Shown here piece after piece: positions 11,934 to 14,568 of a DNA stretch of 14,568 nt. Source of the DNA: Candidatus Aenigmatarchaeota archaeon. Its GTDB lineage: Archaea > EX4484-52 > GLR71. The stretch is taken from NCBI GenBank assembly GCA_023134675.1, contig JAGLUQ010000006.1, positions 1 through 14,568 on the forward strand. Direction: 5' to 3'. How positions within the stretch are numbered: the first letter of the stretch is position 1; every line of letters begins with the position of its first letter. The notes beneath the pieces were generated by a model. That model searched no databases. It was given only the letters and a program-made list of their open reading frames with translations, and was not told the origin of the DNA. The translations under genes and the position numbers were made by a program.

Positions 11934-14123
11934 ATGTTTTACAAGATAACTGTTACAGGAGCTGTGCAGGGTGTGGGCTTTAGGCCTTTTGTCTTTCGCG
12001 AGGCGAAAAAGCGCGGGCTTAAAGGGTATGTGAGAAATACAAGTTCCGGCGTTGAGATAATTGTTGATGACAAGTCTTTTGTTTCTGTGTTACAGGATAA
12101 GAAGATGTTGCCACCGCTCGCACATATAGAGATTGTTGATATCGGCCAGTTTTATACTGACAGCTCGTTTTTTCCTGATTTTCAGATAATACCATCTAAA
12201 TCCGGTGTGGGTTCTACTTTTATACTTCCTGATGTATCAATCTGCGAAGACTGCATCTCTGAGATTTCTGATTCAAAGAACAGGCGGAAGGGGTATTATT
12301 TTACTACATGCACAAATTGCGGTCCGCGGTTTTCCATGGTCCTGAGCACACCCTATGACAGGAGAACGACGACAATGTCAAAGTTTAATATGTGCGAGAA
12401 ATGCGAAAAGGAGTATTCAGATCCGTCTGACAGGAGATTTCATGCACAGACAATAGCATGTCCTAAATGCGGGCCTGAACTGAATCTGTCTTACGGCGGC
12501 AAAATATCTGCAAGATCTGATGAGGCTGTAAAGAAGGTCTGTCAGGAGATAAAAAAGGGATATGTGGTTGCTGTAAAAGGCATAGGAGGATATCATCTCT
12601 GTTGCGATGCTGAAAATGATGATGCTGTCAGAAAGTTAAGGCAGGTAATCAGAAGACCTAACAAACCATTGGCAATAATGGTTAAAGGTATTGAGGATGC
12701 AGGTAGAATAGCTATTGTTGGCAAGGAGGAAAAGTCTGCACTCTTGTCAGGAAAGAGACCGATTGTTGTTTTAAACAAGAAAAAGAGGCAGTCTTACTCG
12801 CTCATATCGCCGCTTGGCAGTATTGGTATCATGCTTCCATATACTGCGCTTCATTATCTAATTTTAGATATATTGAAAAAACCTCTTGTGATGACATCAT
12901 GCAATCTGCCTGGTGAGCCGATAAATATGAATTCACAATCTCTTAGCGGTCTTGAGCTTTCAAACCAGAGGGAAATATCTAATCCTGTTGATGACTCTGT
13001 GCTGAAATTTATCGGCGGGAAGCAGATATTTTTACGAAGGTCAAGAGGTTTTGCTCCTATGCCTATTGATGTTGATATTAAGGATGCGCCTGATATGATA
13101 TCTTTCGGGTCGCAGGAATCCAATACAATTTCTATATATAAAGGCGGGAAAGTGTTTGTCTCGCAGCATATAGGAGATACGTCCCATGTGAATGTTATGG
13201 ACGCTTTGAAAAAGACGGCCAATTTTTTCATAAAAGTAACCGGTGCGAAGCCTGTGAGTATTGCCTGTGATATGCATCCTGATTATTATACTGTTGCATG
13301 TGCGAAAGAATTTGCCCTGAAGATAGGTGCTGAACTTGTACCTGTACAGCATCATGTTGCGCATGCGTACTCTGTCGGTCTTGAGAACGGGCTTTCTTCT
13401 TTTGCTGCGATATCCTGCGACGGGTCAGGCTATGGTCAGGACGGGAATGTCTGGGGCGGTGAGGTTTTCCTTTTTAAAGATGGAAAAGATGCTGATGGTT
13501 CAAGAGTTGGCCATCTTGAGGAGCAGATGCTTGTCGGGGGCGAATCTGCTGTGAATGAGCCTAAAAAGATGCTTTTCGGCATATTGTCAAAGTTTCTTGA
13601 TGATAAAGAGCTGAACAATCAGTTTGGAGGCAATTCAGCTATATGGAAAAGACAGATTGATGATGGTTTCAATGTTCAGAAGACGACAAGCACGGGGCGG
13701 GTTTTGGATGCCGCATCTTTTTTTCTGGGCTTTTGCGAAAAGAGGACATATACAGGCGAGCCTGCTATAGCTCTTGAGAGCGCTGTCAATGGTGCAAAGC
13801 CTTATGATATTGAGCCTTTGATTGGCAAAGGTCAGGTGAAAGTACTCAAGACAACGCCACTTTTTGAGTTTTTGTGGGATATGCGGGATAAGGATAAGAA
13901 AAGGCTTGCCGCAACTGTGCATGATTATCTTTCTCGCGGGCTTTTTTCTATTGCCGATTCTGCATCGCGCGGGTTTCCTATTGTCTTTTCAGGCGGGGTT
14001 GCTTATAACAGGTATATTACTGAGCATATGCTTGAGAAAGGCGTTATTGTAAATTCTAAAGTTCCCTGCGGTGATGGCGGGATAAGCTTTGGGCAGGTCG
14101 GGTATGTGTTGAGGTCTTATTGA
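11934..14123 (+). CDS. hypF: Carbamoyltransferase HypF ([NiFe]-hydrogenase maturation), 729 aa
   Basis: HypF uses carbamoyl phosphate and ATP to carbamoylate the C-terminal Cys of HypE, the first step in making the cyanide ligands of [NiFe]-hydrogenases. All domains are present in order: acylphosphatase (GAVQGVGFRPFV, 9-20); two zinc-finger pairs (C104/C107 with C126/C129; C154/C157 with C176/C179); a YrdC-like domain (KGIGGYHLCCDA 215-226, RRPNKPLAIM 240-249, SCNLPGEPI 322-330, LRRSRGFAP 367-375); and a Kae1-like domain with the metal-binding H473/H477 in HHVAH, CDGSGYGQDG (495-504) and the end motif CGDGGISFGQ (712-721). The length is close to normal. ATG 11934 is preferred; an in-frame TTG at 11922 would add four residues. 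No other hyp or hydrogenase gene is in the window. Confidence 0.95.
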   Translation: MFYKITVTGAVQGVGFRPFVFREAKKRGLKGYVRNTSSGVEIIVDDKSFVSVLQDKKMLPPLAHIEIVDIGQFYTDSSFFPDFQIIPSKSGVGSTFILPDVSICEDCISEISDSKNRRKGYYFTTCTNCGPRFSMVLSTPYDRRTTTMSKFNMCEKCEKEYSDPSDRRFHAQTIACPKCGPELNLSYGGKISARSDEAVKKVCQEIKKGYVVAVKGIGGYHLCCDAENDDAVRKLRQVIRRPNKPLAIMVKGIEDAGRIAIVGKEEKSALLSGKRPIVVLNKKKRQSYSLISPLGSIGIMLPYTALHYLILDILKKPLVMTSCNLPGEPINMNSQSLSGLELSNQREISNPVDDSVLKFIGGKQIFLRRSRGFAPMPIDVDIKDAPDMISFGSQESNTISIYKGGKVFVSQHIGDTSHVNVMDALKKTANFFIKVTGAKPVSIACDMHPDYYTVACAKEFALKIGAELVPVQHHVAHAYSVGLENGLSSFAAISCDGSGYGQDGNVWGGEVFLFKDGKDADGSRVGHLEEQMLVGGESAVNEPKKMLFGILSKFLDDKELNNQFGGNSAIWKRQIDDGFNVQKTTSTGRVLDAASFFLGFCEKRTYTGEPAIALESAVNGAKPYDIEPLIGKGQVKVLKTTPLFEFLWDMRDKDKKRLAATVHDYLSRGLFSIADSASRGFPIVFSGGVAYNRYITEHMLEKGVIVNSKVPCGDGGISFGQVGYVLRSY

Positions 14124-14126
14124 TTC

Positions 14127-14339
14127 TTATAACAGTTCTTTTGTGACATAGTGTGTAACTGCAAGTATGCCGAGACCCAGAAACATAGATATCCATAAGC
14201 TTAATATATAATTCTCCGGCAGCAGATATACATCCAACAGCCCCCATAGACCTCTCCAGAATGAGATGACTGCGAAAGAGATCACTAATGCGAAAATTGT
14301 CTGATGGCCTAATTTCATCTTGCTTAGCTTGCTGAACAT
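14127..14339 (-). CDS. Small two-helix membrane protein, 70 aa
   Basis: This is a 70-residue integral membrane protein of unknown function. Helix 1 spans about 13-34 and contains ISFWRGLWGLLD (25-36), with Arg29 between two Trp residues. A short PEN turn (41-43) leads to helix 2 (about 44-63). The C-terminus is short and charged. I have an impression that small proteins with an FWRG-x-W-x-LLD motif recur in archaeal genomes, but I cannot verify this. The TATA box centred about 27 bases before ATG 14339 predicts leaderless initiation and supports a real gene. Met8 is an alternative start. Its stop is only three bases from the hypF stop, in the opposite direction. Confidence 0.7.
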   Translation of the reverse strand: MFSKLSKMKLGHQTIFALVISFAVISFWRGLWGLLDVYLLPENYILSLWISMFLGLGILAVTHYVTKELL

Positions 14340-14360
14340 GATATGAATTTGGGTTGCTGT

Positions 14361-14370
14361 CGTATATATG
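14361..14370 (-). promoter_or_regulatory. TATA box of the small membrane protein gene
   Basis: CATATATACG on the minus strand is centred about 27 bases upstream of ATG 14339, the spacing seen at the other leaderless genes here. Confidence 0.5.
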
Positions 14371-14427
14371 TTTTTTGTGATTGATTTTGTTTATATATTT
14401 TTATTGATGTCTAGAACCAGAAAATTA

Positions 14428-14568
14428 TCATGAGGATTTTATCTGGTTTGCAATCGCTTTTTTAATTATGTATTTCCAGAGATTCATGTTTGAGATTCCT
14501 TTTTTATAGCCTGCCAATTCAAGAAACCCGACACCTTTCACTTTTTTATTATCTATGGTGCCTTTGAC
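14428..14568 (-). CDS. C-terminal fragment of a probable lipocalin/CrtC-like protein (cut by window edge)
   Basis: Only the last 46 codons lie in the window, ending at a TGA stop at 14428-14430. The visible part, VKGTIDNKKVKGVGFLELAGY (with its last residue at 21 of the fragment), resembles the closing strand of lipocalin-like proteins related to carotenoid 1,2-hydratase (CrtC) and AttH. Those typically end with a G-x-G-[YF]-L-E-L-x-G-Y motif. The remaining 25 residues form a basic helix (NLWKYIIKKAIANQI). The identification rests on this one motif and should be treated as a family guess. The gene is on the same strand as the small membrane protein, 88 bases upstream of it, with that gene's promoter in between. 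Confidence 0.5.
   Translation of the reverse strand, partial: VKGTIDNKKVKGVGFLELAGYKKGISNMNLWKYIIKKAIANQIKSS

Noticed and set aside
1..14568. tRNA genes, rRNA, CRISPR repeats, insertion sequences, riboswitches
   Set aside because: The intergenic stretches are short and AT-rich. I saw no cloverleaf pattern, regular direct repeats, transposase frame or recognisable riboswitch core.

Overview
The window is an AT-rich, gene-dense piece of an archaeal chromosome. The archaeal signs are an archaeal/eukaryal-type Trm1 at the left edge, a MEMO-family protein, a methionyl-tRNA synthetase split into a catalytic chain and a stand-alone tRNA-binding chain, TATA boxes centred about 25-27 bases upstream of many start codons (leaderless transcripts), and GGTG/GGTGAT Shine-Dalgarno sites on several of the others. 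The lineage cannot be fixed from this sequence. The small Trp-containing two-helix membrane protein and the overall style would fit a DPANN or related lineage, but that is an impression only.

Layout, left to right: trm1 (-, truncated by the window edge); an AT-rich unknown gene (+); a U32-family Fe-S protein (+), with an inverted repeat on each side; a second AT-rich unknown with a TPR-like C-terminus (+); a metallophosphoesterase and, upstream of it, a MEMO-family gene (both -); divergent from MEMO, a DUF1003 two-helix membrane protein (+); an unknown gene (-); a HAD-IIA protein with altered catalytic residues (+); a large unknown gene (-); a smaller unknown gene (+); metG and the MetRS beta chain (+,+); a small four-cysteine unknown gene (-); hypF (+); a tiny two-helix membrane protein (-); and the C-terminal end of what looks like a lipocalin/CrtC-like protein (-, truncated by the right edge).

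The recognisable genes are housekeeping or maturation functions: tRNA modification (Trm1), aminoacylation (MetRS alpha/beta), [NiFe]-hydrogenase maturation (HypF) and phosphatase-type enzymes. They do not form one pathway. Most genes have their own promoter; the only likely co-transcribed set is metG with the beta chain, and possibly MEMO with the phosphoesterase. Five convergent junctions are only 3-25 bases long. Six unrecognised genes (start codons at 509, 2656, 6692, 8760, 8858 and 11865) are scattered singly between conserved genes, and several are visibly richer in A/T-ending codons. No tRNA, rRNA, CRISPR array, transposon or integrase is visible. No stretch longer than about 190 bases lacks a gene. 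I found no convincing new multi-gene system. The best leads are the altered HAD protein, the two inverted repeats around the U32 gene, and the scattered unknown genes.
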